Source: Oscillospiraceae bacterium
GTDB taxonomy: Bacteria; Bacillota; Clostridia; Oscillospirales; Ruminococcaceae
Reading direction: 5' to 3'
DNA length: 43,599 nucleotides
Assembly (NCBI GenBank): GCA_017483465.1
Contig: JAFUWN010000004.1
Location: 1 to 43,599 of the forward strand
The notes under the pieces are model-generated. The model worked only from the letters and a program-made list of their open reading frames with translations. It did no database searches and was not told the origin of the DNA. The translations under genes were made by a program, and so were the position numbers. Numbering within the stretch: the first letter of the stretch is position 1; the number at the start of each line of letters is the position of its first letter. This document shows positions 8,841-15,744 of the stretch, piece by piece.

Positions 8841-9516
8841 AATTATCATCATCGAAGGTCTTGACGGATGCGGAAAATCTACTCAGGTTGATCTGCTGAA
8901 AAATCATTTCACAGGCGAAAAATACAGATTTCTGACGTTTCCGGATTATCAGTCACTTGCCGGAGAAATTATTCTTGAATATCTGCATAAAAAAATCCCT
9001 GAAACGGATTCTGAAAGAAGTGCCTATTCTGCAAGCAGTTTCTATGCAATTGACAGATATATCAGCTATCGCAGAGACTGGCGAGTTGATTATGCTCAGG
9101 GAAAAACGATCATCTCAGCTCGATATACGACTTCTAATGCCATCTATCAGATGACAAAGCTCCCTCGTGAAAAATGGGAGGATTATCGCAACTGGCTCTA
9201 TGATTATGAATATCAGAAATTAGGCATTCCGCAGCCGGATGAAGTCATTTTCCTGGATGTCCCTGTCGAAGTTTCACAGAAATTATTATCCGAACGCTAT
9301 CAGGGCGAAGAATCGAAAAAAGATGCTCATGAATCAGATATTGCATATCTCAGGCATTGTCATGATGCCGCTCTTTATGCCGGAACAGTCGGAAAACCCT
9401 GGAGATTTCTCCAGTGCTGTGAAGAGCATCAGATGAAATCCATCGAAACGATTCAAAATGAATTGATTGCTCAGATTGAGGAGATTATAAACTCATGTCC
9501 AGAGAAGCAAGCATAA
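8830..9516 (+). CDS. tmk: Thymidylate kinase-like P-loop nucleotide kinase
   Basis: 228 residues. The P-loop is GLDGCGKST (10-18), and a second block AIDRYISYRRDW sits near residue 75. ARYTTSNAIYQ (near 97) stands where dTMP kinases have DR(Y/F)xxSxxAYQ, so the usual Asp is Ala here. DEVIFLDVPVE (near 137) is the next strand and a Lys/Arg lid (LSERYQG, EESKKD) follows. dTMP kinase makes dTDP from dTMP with ATP in the cytoplasm. The Asp-to-Ala change and the odd operon make a specialised paralogue possible. It overlaps both neighbours (11 and 22 bases). Confidence 0.8.
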   Translation: MHGKIIIIEGLDGCGKSTQVDLLKNHFTGEKYRFLTFPDYQSLAGEIILEYLHKKIPETDSERSAYSASSFYAIDRYISYRRDWRVDYAQGKTIISARYTTSNAIYQMTKLPREKWEDYRNWLYDYEYQKLGIPQPDEVIFLDVPVEVSQKLLSERYQGEESKKDAHESDIAYLRHCHDAALYAGTVGKPWRFLQCCEEHQMKSIETIQNELIAQIEEIINSCPEKQA

Positions 9517-9923
9517 CTCTCCGGATTCATAATGCACCGGAACGGATTACGGAGATTATTAAAATTTTTCAGCGAATCGGCTGGAATTTCCATCCTGAAA
9601 TTGAATATCTGCCTTTGCATGATGAGGATGATTATAATTGGCAGAAAGAAAAAATATCTCCTGAAGAACTGTTTTCGATCATAGACGAAGAACAGAAGAA
9701 TCAGGAGATAATCGGCTTGATTCTGTATTATCTGAATACGGATATTGGAATTACTCTGCTGATAAAAAATCATGATGAAATAATTATCATGCTGAATATC
9801 AACAGAAAAACACTGAAAAATTCTGAAATCACAGATATTTCTTTTTATATAGAGAAAATCGCTGTAAAATTAGAAGAATCGGGGTATCTTATCACAAGAA
9901 TCGAAACTGATGAGATGATCTGA
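9495..9923 (+). CDS. Hypothetical acidic protein, 142 residues
   Basis: Starts 22 bases inside the tmk-like gene. It opens SITLRIHNAPERITEIIKIFQRIGWNF, which has the rhythm of an ACT or ferredoxin-like regulatory fold, but I cannot confirm a family. It has an acidic middle and no membrane segment or signal. It is the last gene of the operon; its 3' end overlaps the convergent DUF1624 gene by 32 bases with no terminator visible between them. Confidence 0.6.
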   Translation: MSREASITLRIHNAPERITEIIKIFQRIGWNFHPEIEYLPLHDEDDYNWQKEKISPEELFSIIDEEQKNQEIIGLILYYLNTDIGITLLIKNHDEIIIMLNINRKTLKNSEITDISFYIEKIAVKLEESGYLITRIETDEMI

Positions 9924-10677
9924 AACAAAGCCATAAAATTCCATAGATCACAGGCTGATGCAGAACATAAATTTCAAGGGCATGTCTGCCGATCAGATTC
10001 AGAATGCCGATGCCCTGCCATTTGCTATTTAAAATTTTCTCACCGAACTGCTGATAGATAAAAAATCCGGTCAAGAATAAGAACAGCCATGGAAGCAAAG
10101 AAAAATAATCTGTCGAATAAAATCCGATCTGCGGAAAGCCGAAATATGCAGTAAAATAATTCTGATAAAGAATCTCCGGAAGATGAAAAAATTCTTTCCG
10201 GAAAAATCCTAAGAATCCGCTGTTGATGTGCTTGGTAAAGGCGAATAAGAAAAAGCTGATCAGGATTCCGATCACAGACGGAATTTTTTGTAACAGTTTC
10301 CGGCAGAGTGCCATAATCAGCATACAAGAGCCGATTAGTGTCAGAACGCCGAATATAATTAAATCTTCCGGCATGAACAGAGCCGTAAAGAGCGTAATCC
10401 CCGCACCTAAGCCGAATACGGTCAGACCTCTCCGGAGCAGATGTCTGCTCATTCCGGAACAGAATCCGGATAATAAAATAAAACTCCAGCAGATACCCTG
10501 CTGCCAGATGTAAGCCCCCTGACCGTGATACCATGTCCAGTTGATTCCGAAAATATAGACTAAATCCCAGATGGCATGAAATGCGGTCATATTTAAGACC
10601 GTCAGTCCCCGGAGACAGTCCAGTAAATGACATCGGTCAGCAGTCGGCTTGGATTGCAGAAAATTTTTAAAATTCAT
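9892..10677 (-). CDS. DUF1624 / heparan-alpha-glucosaminide acetyltransferase-like membrane protein
   Basis: 261 residues with about seven membrane helices. It begins with the family signature LLDCLRGLTVLNMTAFHAIWDLVY, containing the conserved Arg and the membrane His. The end GRHALEIYVLHQPVIYGIL is the typical last helix. Family knowledge: DUF1624 is related to HGSNAT and other membrane acyltransferases that move acetyl groups across the membrane; the bacterial substrate is not known. AAGGAG lies before the start, and a consensus promoter lies at 10702-10730. The 3' end overlaps the opposite-strand gene by 32 bases, so antisense interference is possible. Confidence 0.82.
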   Translation of the reverse strand: MNFKNFLQSKPTADRCHLLDCLRGLTVLNMTAFHAIWDLVYIFGINWTWYHGQGAYIWQQGICWSFILLSGFCSGMSRHLLRRGLTVFGLGAGITLFTALFMPEDLIIFGVLTLIGSCMLIMALCRKLLQKIPSVIGILISFFLFAFTKHINSGFLGFFRKEFFHLPEILYQNYFTAYFGFPQIGFYSTDYFSLLPWLFLFLTGFFIYQQFGEKILNSKWQGIGILNLIGRHALEIYVLHQPVIYGILWLCFRSSHQFRFL

Positions 10678-10701
10678 GAAATACGCTCCTTTCTGATTTT
10701 T

Positions 10702-10730
10702 ATGATAGCATATCCTGAATTTTCTGTCAA
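10702..10730 (-). promoter_or_regulatory. Sigma-A promoter for the DUF1624 gene
   Basis: Minus strand TTGACA (10725-10730), 17-base spacer, TATCAT (10702-10707). Confidence 0.78.
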
Positions 10731-10839
10731 GCGGAAATAATAAAACTGTTCTGAATCCGGATTTTTGTTTGTTATGACTATAATTTTGAACTAAATTTTG
10801 TGATATTTTACAAATCTGGTATAAATTTCAAAAAAATAC

Positions 10840-10867
10840 TTGACATTCCGGAATTTTGTGCTATAAT
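10840..10867 (+). promoter_or_regulatory. Sigma-A promoter of the Ro60/Y-RNA locus
   Basis: TTGACA (10840-10845), 16-base spacer, TATAAT (10862-10867). It lies about 210 bases before the rsr start, so the transcript has a long leader. Confidence 0.8.
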
Positions 10868-10870
10868 AGA

Positions 10871-11050
10871 TATTGTTGAGGAGATGCACCTCAGCAATAC
10901 AGAAGCGACAGTTGTGGAATGTTGTTTCGTTGTGATAGTTCCAAGATTAATATTTGTCAGTGTACGCCGTGATTACTTTAAGACTTTCAGATTTTCAGAA
11001 CAGTTTTTGTATGAATTTTTATTAAAGTAAAATCAGGGCTTCGTTTTTTT
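10871..11050 (+). ncRNA. Structured leader or independent small RNA upstream of rsr
   Basis: Starting four bases after the -10 box, 10871-10881 and 10889-10899 form an 11-bp hairpin with one wobble. A second nested element pairs GCC and TGA plus TTACTTTAA (10966-10981) with TTAAAGTAA, then TCA and GGC (11022-11039), with an AA bulge. The stem is followed after five bases by seven Ts (11044-11050), so termination before rsr is possible. It resembles no riboswitch I know. The outer stem, bulge and inner stem layout recalls the three RNA units after rsr but lacks their motifs. The ORF at 10800-11030 in this stretch is probably not real. Confidence 0.5.
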
Positions 11051-11075
11051 CTCTTTATTCGGACAGGAGGCAAAT

Positions 11076-12722
11076 ATGAGCAGAATTTCCAAAGAAGTTT
11101 CCCTTATGCAGGAAGAAAAAAGACTCAGACGGGAAGAAACTGTCGTCAATTTTATGGGCGGTGATTCTTATCTGATCAATCCGCTCGATACGCTTAAAAT
11201 GATCGCCGCTTCTTCTATTTTCGGAGAGGCTTCTTATTACCGGAATAACGTCCGTGACGGCCGGTTCCGTTTTGATGAAAAATTCAGCGATGAATTCGCT
11301 AAAAAAATTTTCAGACTCTATGACGGAAAGTCTACTACTGAAATCTTCCAGGAGGCCATTGATCAGGCACTCTCCTATGATTTCAGAGGAACGCTGGAAC
11401 TCGCCGCAGAACTCCGGAATATTTACAATATGCGGCTGAATCCGCAGGTGATTATGGTCAGAGCGGCCATGCATCCGGACAGAATCGCTTTCACAAAAAA
11501 AAATCCGAACGAGTTTCACCGGATAAATCAGCTGGTTATGAAACGCCCGGATGAACCTGTCACACAGCTGACATATTATCTGTATCTGTGTGAGGGAAAG
11601 AAAAATAAAATTCCTTCGCTTCTGAAAAGAAGTACTGCTAAAAAGCTTTCTTCTCTGTCGGCATATGCCGTCAATAAATATAAAAATGCAGAGATCGGCA
11701 TGATCAATGCGGTTCGCATTACACATGCAAACAGTAAGGTCATTGACGAGCTTATGAAAACAGGTGCCGTTACGGTTTCCGAACAGGAACAGACCTGGGA
11801 GCAGAAACGCTCTGCTGGGATGGACTGGCGTGAAATCGTCAATACGACCGATATGGGGCACATGGCTATGCTCCGGAATCTCCGGAATATCTTCACAGAA
11901 ATTGAAGATCTTCAATTCTGTATGGGATTTCTGGACAAGCTCAAAGCCGGTGTGCTGACCGGAAAGCAGTTTCCGTTCCGGTATTATTCGGCATATAATG
12001 CCGTAAAAACAGCACACGATCTGCACCACAGAAACGAGATTCTCCAGGCTCTCGAAGAATGTATGGAAATTTCCATACAGAATATGCCGAAGCTCAAAGG
12101 CCGGACAATGTGCCTGTCAGATAATTCCGGTTCTGCATGGGGGTGTATTACTTCTGAGTATGGTACTGTGACAATCGCTGAGATTGATAATCTCTCTGCT
12201 GTGATCGCAGCAAAATGCTCAGAAGAAGGCGAAGTCGGAAAGTTCGGCGACAAGCTGATCAAATTTAATGTCAAAAAACCCGTCCTTCAGCAGACAGAAG
12301 CCATCACAGCAAAAAGAAGCTCCGATGTCGGAGCGGCTACCGAAGGCGGTATCTGGAAATTCTTCCGTGATGCAATTAAAAATAAAATATTCTATGATAA
12401 TATTTTTATCTTCTCCGATCAGCAGGCCGGCACAGGCGGTCTGTACGGAACAGATCAGGATATGAGTGAATATAAGAAAGCAGGCTTTGCCTGCCGCAGC
12501 AGTTATGTCAATGTCTATAAGCTGGTGCTGGACTACCGGAATCAGGTGAATCCGAAAGTCAATGTATTCAGCATTCAGACAGCCGGCTATAACAATATTC
12601 TGCTTCCGCAGATGTCCTATCGGTGTGCAATGCTCACAGGCTGGACGGGAAAAGAAATCCAGTTCGCTGCCGAGTATATCCGTCAGTGGGATGCACTGGA
12701 ACAGAAACAGCTTGAAAATTAA
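11076..12722 (+). CDS. rsr: Ro60 orthologue Rsr: TROVE plus vWA domain RNA-binding protein
   Basis: 548 residues, close to the usual Ro60/Rsr length. Residues 15-330 form the TROVE HEAT-repeat ring, with NFMGGDSYLINPLDTLKMI at the start and VIMVRAAMHP inside. Residues 340-530 form a vWA domain whose MIDAS is LSDNSGS (Asp349, Ser351, Ser353). Ro60 holds misfolded RNAs in its ring and Y RNAs on its outer face. In bacteria it works with PNPase or in rRNA and tRNA processing. AGGAGG stands before the ATG. The Y-like RNA units start seven bases after the stop codon, which strongly supports the assignment. No RtcB ligase or PNPase gene is in the window; the partner here may be the EndoU-type nuclease downstream. 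Confidence 0.93.
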   Translation: MSRISKEVSLMQEEKRLRREETVVNFMGGDSYLINPLDTLKMIAASSIFGEASYYRNNVRDGRFRFDEKFSDEFAKKIFRLYDGKSTTEIFQEAIDQALSYDFRGTLELAAELRNIYNMRLNPQVIMVRAAMHPDRIAFTKKNPNEFHRINQLVMKRPDEPVTQLTYYLYLCEGKKNKIPSLLKRSTAKKLSSLSAYAVNKYKNAEIGMINAVRITHANSKVIDELMKTGAVTVSEQEQTWEQKRSAGMDWREIVNTTDMGHMAMLRNLRNIFTEIEDLQFCMGFLDKLKAGVLTGKQFPFRYYSAYNAVKTAHDLHHRNEILQALEECMEISIQNMPKLKGRTMCLSDNSGSAWGCITSEYGTVTIAEIDNLSAVIAAKCSEEGEVGKFGDKLIKFNVKKPVLQQTEAITAKRSSDVGAATEGGIWKFFRDAIKNKIFYDNIFIFSDQQAGTGGLYGTDQDMSEYKKAGFACRSSYVNVYKLVLDYRNQVNPKVNVFSIQTAGYNNILLPQMSYRCAMLTGWTGKEIQFAAEYIRQWDALEQKQLEN

Positions 12723-12729
12723 ATAAAAT

Positions 12730-12823
12730 GCAGTCATGAAGCAGATTCAGGAGTTACTTCTATTTTGTGATTATGAAAAAATGATTTGATGAAAAACACT
12801 CCTGATAAAATTCTCATGACTGC
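12730..12823 (+). ncRNA. Y-like RNA unit 1
   Basis: The ends pair perfectly over 10 bp (12730-12739 with 12814-12823). After an internal loop containing AGCAGA, an inner 8-bp perfect stem forms (12747-12754 with 12798-12805). Its 5' strand runs into AGTTACTTCTA (12752-12762). The 3' internal loop carries ATTCTCA. Total about 94 nt, the size of a Y RNA. It starts in the rsr 3' UTR without an obvious promoter of its own, so it may be cut from the rsr transcript. Y-RNA identity rests on position next to rsr, the nested-stem shape and recurrence in units 2 and 3; it is inference. Confidence 0.7.
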
Positions 12824-12840
12824 TGTAAAAAAGATTTGCC

Positions 12841-12932
12841 TCCGGTGTGATGCAGAGCGTTACAGTTACTTCTATAGTATTTTGGAACTATATCTGATCT
12901 TTTTACACTGTCGCTGAGATTCTCACACCGGA
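12841..12932 (+). ncRNA. Y-like RNA unit 2
   Basis: The outer stem is 10 bp and perfect (12841-12850 with 12923-12932) but has a different sequence from unit 1, which is covariation-like support. The inner stem is AGCG-(TT bulge)-ACAG (12856-12865) with CTGTCGCT (12908-12915). The apical part has a further hairpin, TATAGT with ACTATA. It shares TGATGCAG after the outer stem, AGTTACTTCTA (12864-12874) and ATTCTCA (12919-12925). About 92 nt. Confidence 0.7.
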
Positions 12933-12948
12933 TTGATAAAATCAATAT

Positions 12949-13280
12949 ACAGTCATGAAGCAGTCATATCAGTTACTTCTAAATCTTGGATATTTATTTT
13001 TAAAAGCGGCTTAGTGAAGTCCGAATGGAAGAAAACCATGTAAAAAAATTGAAAGAATGGACTCAACCATCTTAAAAAAGAGATGTCGCAGAGCATTGAA
13101 AAAACTGCTGCGGAGCGTTCGCATAAAAAAGCAGAATGCAACAGGACATTCTGAAAAACCTGTCATGAGGCCGTTCATGTAAAAAAAAGACACTGGAAAA
13201 TAACCAGGTAAAAAATTAATAATTGAATAAATTTAAATAGTATGTATTGCTGATATAAAAATTCTCATGACTGTTTTTTT
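12949..13280 (+). ncRNA. Y-like RNA unit 3, long form ending in an intrinsic terminator
   Basis: Outer stem ACAGTCATGA (12949-12958) with TCATGACTGT (13265-13274); inner stem ATATCAG (12966-12972) with CTGATAT (13250-13256). It shares TGAAGCAG, AGTTACTTCTA (12971-12981) and ATTCTCA (13261-13267). Between the stems lie about 270 extra bases with many small hairpins: ATGG/CCAT inside AGTCC/GGACT, CATCT/AGATG, CAGAATG/CATTCTG, CATGA/TCATG and CTGG/CCAG. The outer stem runs straight into seven Ts, so this unit ends the transcript. At about 332 nt it is far longer than known Y RNAs. Short ORFs on the opposite strand here look like chance. Confidence 0.65.
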
Positions 13281-13331
13281 ATTGAAAAAAATCTGCTCCA
13301 GCAGAAAATGAAATAACAAGGAGGAAAAATA

Positions 13332-13853
13332 ATGCCCGATGTTAATATTAAAGGAATTACTGATACCCATGGCATTAAAATTGAAAAATTGAAACATATT
13401 TTTCTGGGGTGTGTTGATATTAAAAATAAAAGAATACTAGGCTATCATTGTGATAATGCCGAAGCCAGGGACGATCCGGATGTTTTGTGCAGAGTGGAAA
13501 AGAAAGAAATACTTGAACCCGCAGCGATCCGTTTGAAAGAAAACTGCAATCTGGGGATTGAAAAAGGAACGGTCATGGCAAAACAGCAAGGCGTACTTAT
13601 AAGAGGAGAAAAAGAAATTACAAAATTTTCTACTTTTTTTAATCATAACTGGACAAGACAACAAATTGTTGATGGAATTGCAAAGCTGAAAAAAAGTGCT
13701 CCGGAACAGAAATTAACAGCAGACTATCTGGAAAAAAATCCCCAATACGCTGAACCGGAAAAAAAGACAGGCATTTATGTAATGGATTGTGCAGATCATA
13801 ACGTCATTGTTGTGGACTGCATTTCGTCAACATACCCTATTATAAGAATATAA
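13332..13853 (+). CDS. Stand-alone bacterial EndoU-type ribonuclease
   Basis: 173 residues. Three blocks match the bacterial EndoU pattern. First, LKHIFLGCVDIKNKRILGYH carries His22 and His39, with the spacing of the catalytic His pair. Second, ITKFSTFFNHNWTRQQIVDGI (Lys98, Ser100, Thr101) corresponds to the KxSTFFPxxW block with the catalytic Lys nearby. Third, STYPI sits at the C-terminus. EndoU enzymes cut RNA, often at U, leaving 2',3'-cyclic phosphate. In bacteria the domain is usually the C-terminal toxin of large contact-dependent effectors. Here it has no secretion or toxin-delivery part and follows the Y-like RNAs by 51 bases with a strong AAGGAGG. A role in processing Ro60/Y-bound RNA, or as a toxin with the next gene as partner, is inference. 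Confidence 0.7.
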   Translation: MPDVNIKGITDTHGIKIEKLKHIFLGCVDIKNKRILGYHCDNAEARDDPDVLCRVEKKEILEPAAIRLKENCNLGIEKGTVMAKQQGVLIRGEKEITKFSTFFNHNWTRQQIVDGIAKLKKSAPEQKLTADYLEKNPQYAEPEKKTGIYVMDCADHNVIVVDCISSTYPIIRI

Positions 13854-13869
13854 AAAGGAAAGATGAGAT

Positions 13870-14781
13870 ATGGAAAATTTTAGCTATGAAGTGTGGTATA
13901 TTAATCATAATAATAACAGAATGTTTTTCTCAAAAGAGAATACTTCAGCTAAAAAAAATAATCAGCTGCTGATGATGTGTTCCGGAGAAAATGCTTCTCC
14001 GGAAGAAAAAGCAATCGCACAGGCATTCTCTTACGATATCCGTGGCGAGTACGGAAATTTGATTCTTGAGGCTAGAAAAAAGAAATCGGAACAGAATTCC
14101 AGTGAACCGTTTGTCTGGCAGGGAAATCTTTTCTGCATTACCATTGAAAAGAACGAAGTTATTTTTGAAAGACCGGAACTGAAAAAAACGGGCTTCAAAG
14201 CTTTTGTGCCGCCCGGTGCTAAGATGAAAACAGAAAATCCGGAAGAAATAATAGAAATTAAAGTTCCTACTTTTTTTAAAGAAAGATGTGAAATTGTCTT
14301 TAAAGAAGCAGCTCGGATTAATATTGAAACATGGCTGGAGATTCTGTCAGAATGGAAAAAATTTTATCTTGAAAATCTGGGATTTAATTTATATCCTCTT
14401 GCCTGTGACAGCCATTTTTTCGGAGTTCTGATTATGATTAATGAGAGAATTGTCCGCCCGTCAGAGGAAATTTCAGATGACAGCATCAGAACAGCAATGC
14501 AGGAATGTGCTTCAAGATATGGTCTCACAGCCGATACCATAGGAAAACATTGCAAAAAAGCTCTTGCGAAATATATTCCTGAATCGGCCTGGGGTACAGA
14601 CAGAAAAACAATGCCTGTCAACCTGGTTTATGATTTTATCAGAACATTCTTTTCCGGTGCAGATTCCGGAAAAATCAGTTCAGATAACCCTGTAATTGTA
14701 AAGGCTGTGGAAACTTATCTTTCTGAAAAAGAAGTCCGTAAAAACTGTTTTGCTTATCTTTTCGGCTTTGAATGGCTTTAA
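13870..14781 (+). CDS. Unknown 303-residue protein, partner of the EndoU gene
   Basis: Starts 16 bases after the EndoU stop with an AAAGGAAAG site, so the two are almost certainly co-transcribed. The protein is soluble, with alternating beta-like (FVWQGNLFCITIEKNEVIFE) and helical segments, and a C-terminal helical region (RTAMQECASRYGLTADTIG, AVETYLSEKEVRKN, YLFGFEWL). It has no membrane segment or signal peptide and I recognise no family. Position suggests an immunity protein, an inhibitor or an RNA-binding partner. A terminator follows immediately. Confidence 0.6.
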   Translation: MENFSYEVWYINHNNNRMFFSKENTSAKKNNQLLMMCSGENASPEEKAIAQAFSYDIRGEYGNLILEARKKKSEQNSSEPFVWQGNLFCITIEKNEVIFERPELKKTGFKAFVPPGAKMKTENPEEIIEIKVPTFFKERCEIVFKEAARINIETWLEILSEWKKFYLENLGFNLYPLACDSHFFGVLIMINERIVRPSEEISDDSIRTAMQECASRYGLTADTIGKHCKKALAKYIPESAWGTDRKTMPVNLVYDFIRTFFSGADSGKISSDNPVIVKAVETYLSEKEVRKNCFAYLFGFEWL

Positions 14782-14783
14782 TC

Positions 14784-14811
14784 AAAATCCCTGCTCCGGC
14801 AGGGATTTTTA
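14784..14811 (+). terminator. Intrinsic terminator closing the Ro60/EndoU locus
   Basis: AAAATCCCTGC (14784-14794) pairs perfectly with GCAGGGATTTT around a TCCG loop and ends in Ts. Confidence 0.9.
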
Positions 14812-14819
14812 GTTTTCTG

Positions 14820-14848
14820 TTTACAATTCTGAATTATTATGCTATAAT
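14820..14848 (+). promoter_or_regulatory. Sigma-A promoter for the ecfT operon
   Basis: TTTACA (14820-14825), 17-base spacer, TATAAT (14843-14848), 18 bases before the ecfT start. The short leader leaves no room for a riboswitch. Confidence 0.8.
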
Positions 14849-14865
14849 AAAACAGAGGTGATGTC

Positions 14866-15744
14866 ATGCAGACACTTGAAGAATTGCACCCGATGACAAT
14901 TCTGCTTTATTTTCTGGCTGTGACCGGAATTACCATGTTCAGTATGCATCCGGCAGTATTAGGCTGTTCTCTGTTCGGAGCAGTATTATATTTTATTGTC
15001 CGGAACGGCAGAAAGCATTTTAAAAGACATATTTTCTCAGGAATTTTATTTTTGATGTTAACTCTGATTAATCCGCTTGTTTCGCATAATGGTGTTACTG
15101 TATTATTTGTCCTGAATGATAACCCCATTACACTCGAAGCCTTATTATATGGTGCGGATTCTGCCTTGATGATCACAGCGGTTCTGTACTGGATCGGCTC
15201 TTTCTCGCAGATTATGACCAGTGAAAAAATATTATGCATTTTCGGGAAATTTTCTCCGAAAATTGCTCTTATGCTTTCAATGACACTCCGGTTTGTTCCG
15301 CTTCTGAACCGGCAAAGTAAGAATATCAGCGATACACAGAAAGCTCTTGGATATTATCAGAGTGATAATATCATAGACAGTATCAGAGAAAAAGCAAAAA
15401 TTTTTGATATTGTCATCACATGGGCACTCGAAAACGGAATTATTACAGCAGAATCTATGGATGCAAGAGGTGCAAATCTCGGCAGAAGAACAAGCTTTTC
15501 GATTCATCATATCAGGAAAGAAGATGTATTTTTTATTATTATTTTAGCATTATTGACAGGTATTACTGTGAGTGTGCTGCTCCTGCACATGCTGTCAGCA
15601 GAATTCTATCCGTCTGTTTCCCTGCCGGAATATCGTATAGAAAATCTGACCGGAATCCTGACTTTTCTCGGACTGGCTCTGATGCCGTCCATCCTGCAAG
15701 CGGAGGTTTCTTTGAAATGGAAATACTTACAGTCGAAAATCTGA
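14866..15744 (+). CDS. ecfT: ECF transporter transmembrane subunit EcfT
   Basis: 292 residues with several membrane helices. SMDARGANLGRRTSF (near residue 202) contains the Ala-Arg-Gly motif of the EcfT coupling helices, and MTLRFVPLLNRQ is the typical motif before it. EcfT links the ATPases to a substrate-binding S component for vitamin or metal-ion uptake. It has AGAGGTG before the ATG and overlaps the ATPase gene by 28 bases. No S-component gene is next to it, so the substrate cannot be named. An S component encoded elsewhere, as in group II ECF systems, is likely. Confidence 0.85.
   Translation: MQTLEELHPMTILLYFLAVTGITMFSMHPAVLGCSLFGAVLYFIVRNGRKHFKRHIFSGILFLMLTLINPLVSHNGVTVLFVLNDNPITLEALLYGADSALMITAVLYWIGSFSQIMTSEKILCIFGKFSPKIALMLSMTLRFVPLLNRQSKNISDTQKALGYYQSDNIIDSIREKAKIFDIVITWALENGIITAESMDARGANLGRRTSFSIHHIRKEDVFFIIILALLTGITVSVLLLHMLSAEFYPSVSLPEYRIENLTGILTFLGLALMPSILQAEVSLKWKYLQSKI

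Noticed and set aside
10800-11030. 76-residue ORF between DUF1624 and rsr
   Set aside because: It begins upstream of the promoter and runs through the structured leader; no ribosome site.
10871-11050. 6S RNA
   Set aside because: The length is right, but I see no long central bubble or terminal pairing of the 6S type.
12953-13193. Two short minus-strand ORFs opposite Y-like unit 3
   Set aside because: They lack ribosome sites and overlap strongly folded RNA; chance frames.
14811-14865. Vitamin riboswitch before ecfT
   Set aside because: Only 18 bases separate the -10 box and the start codon, too short for any known riboswitch.
15420-15716. 99-codon N-terminal extension of the fused ATPase
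   Set aside because: It overlaps ecfT in another frame, and the ATG at 15717 has a good ribosome site at the start of the ABC fold.
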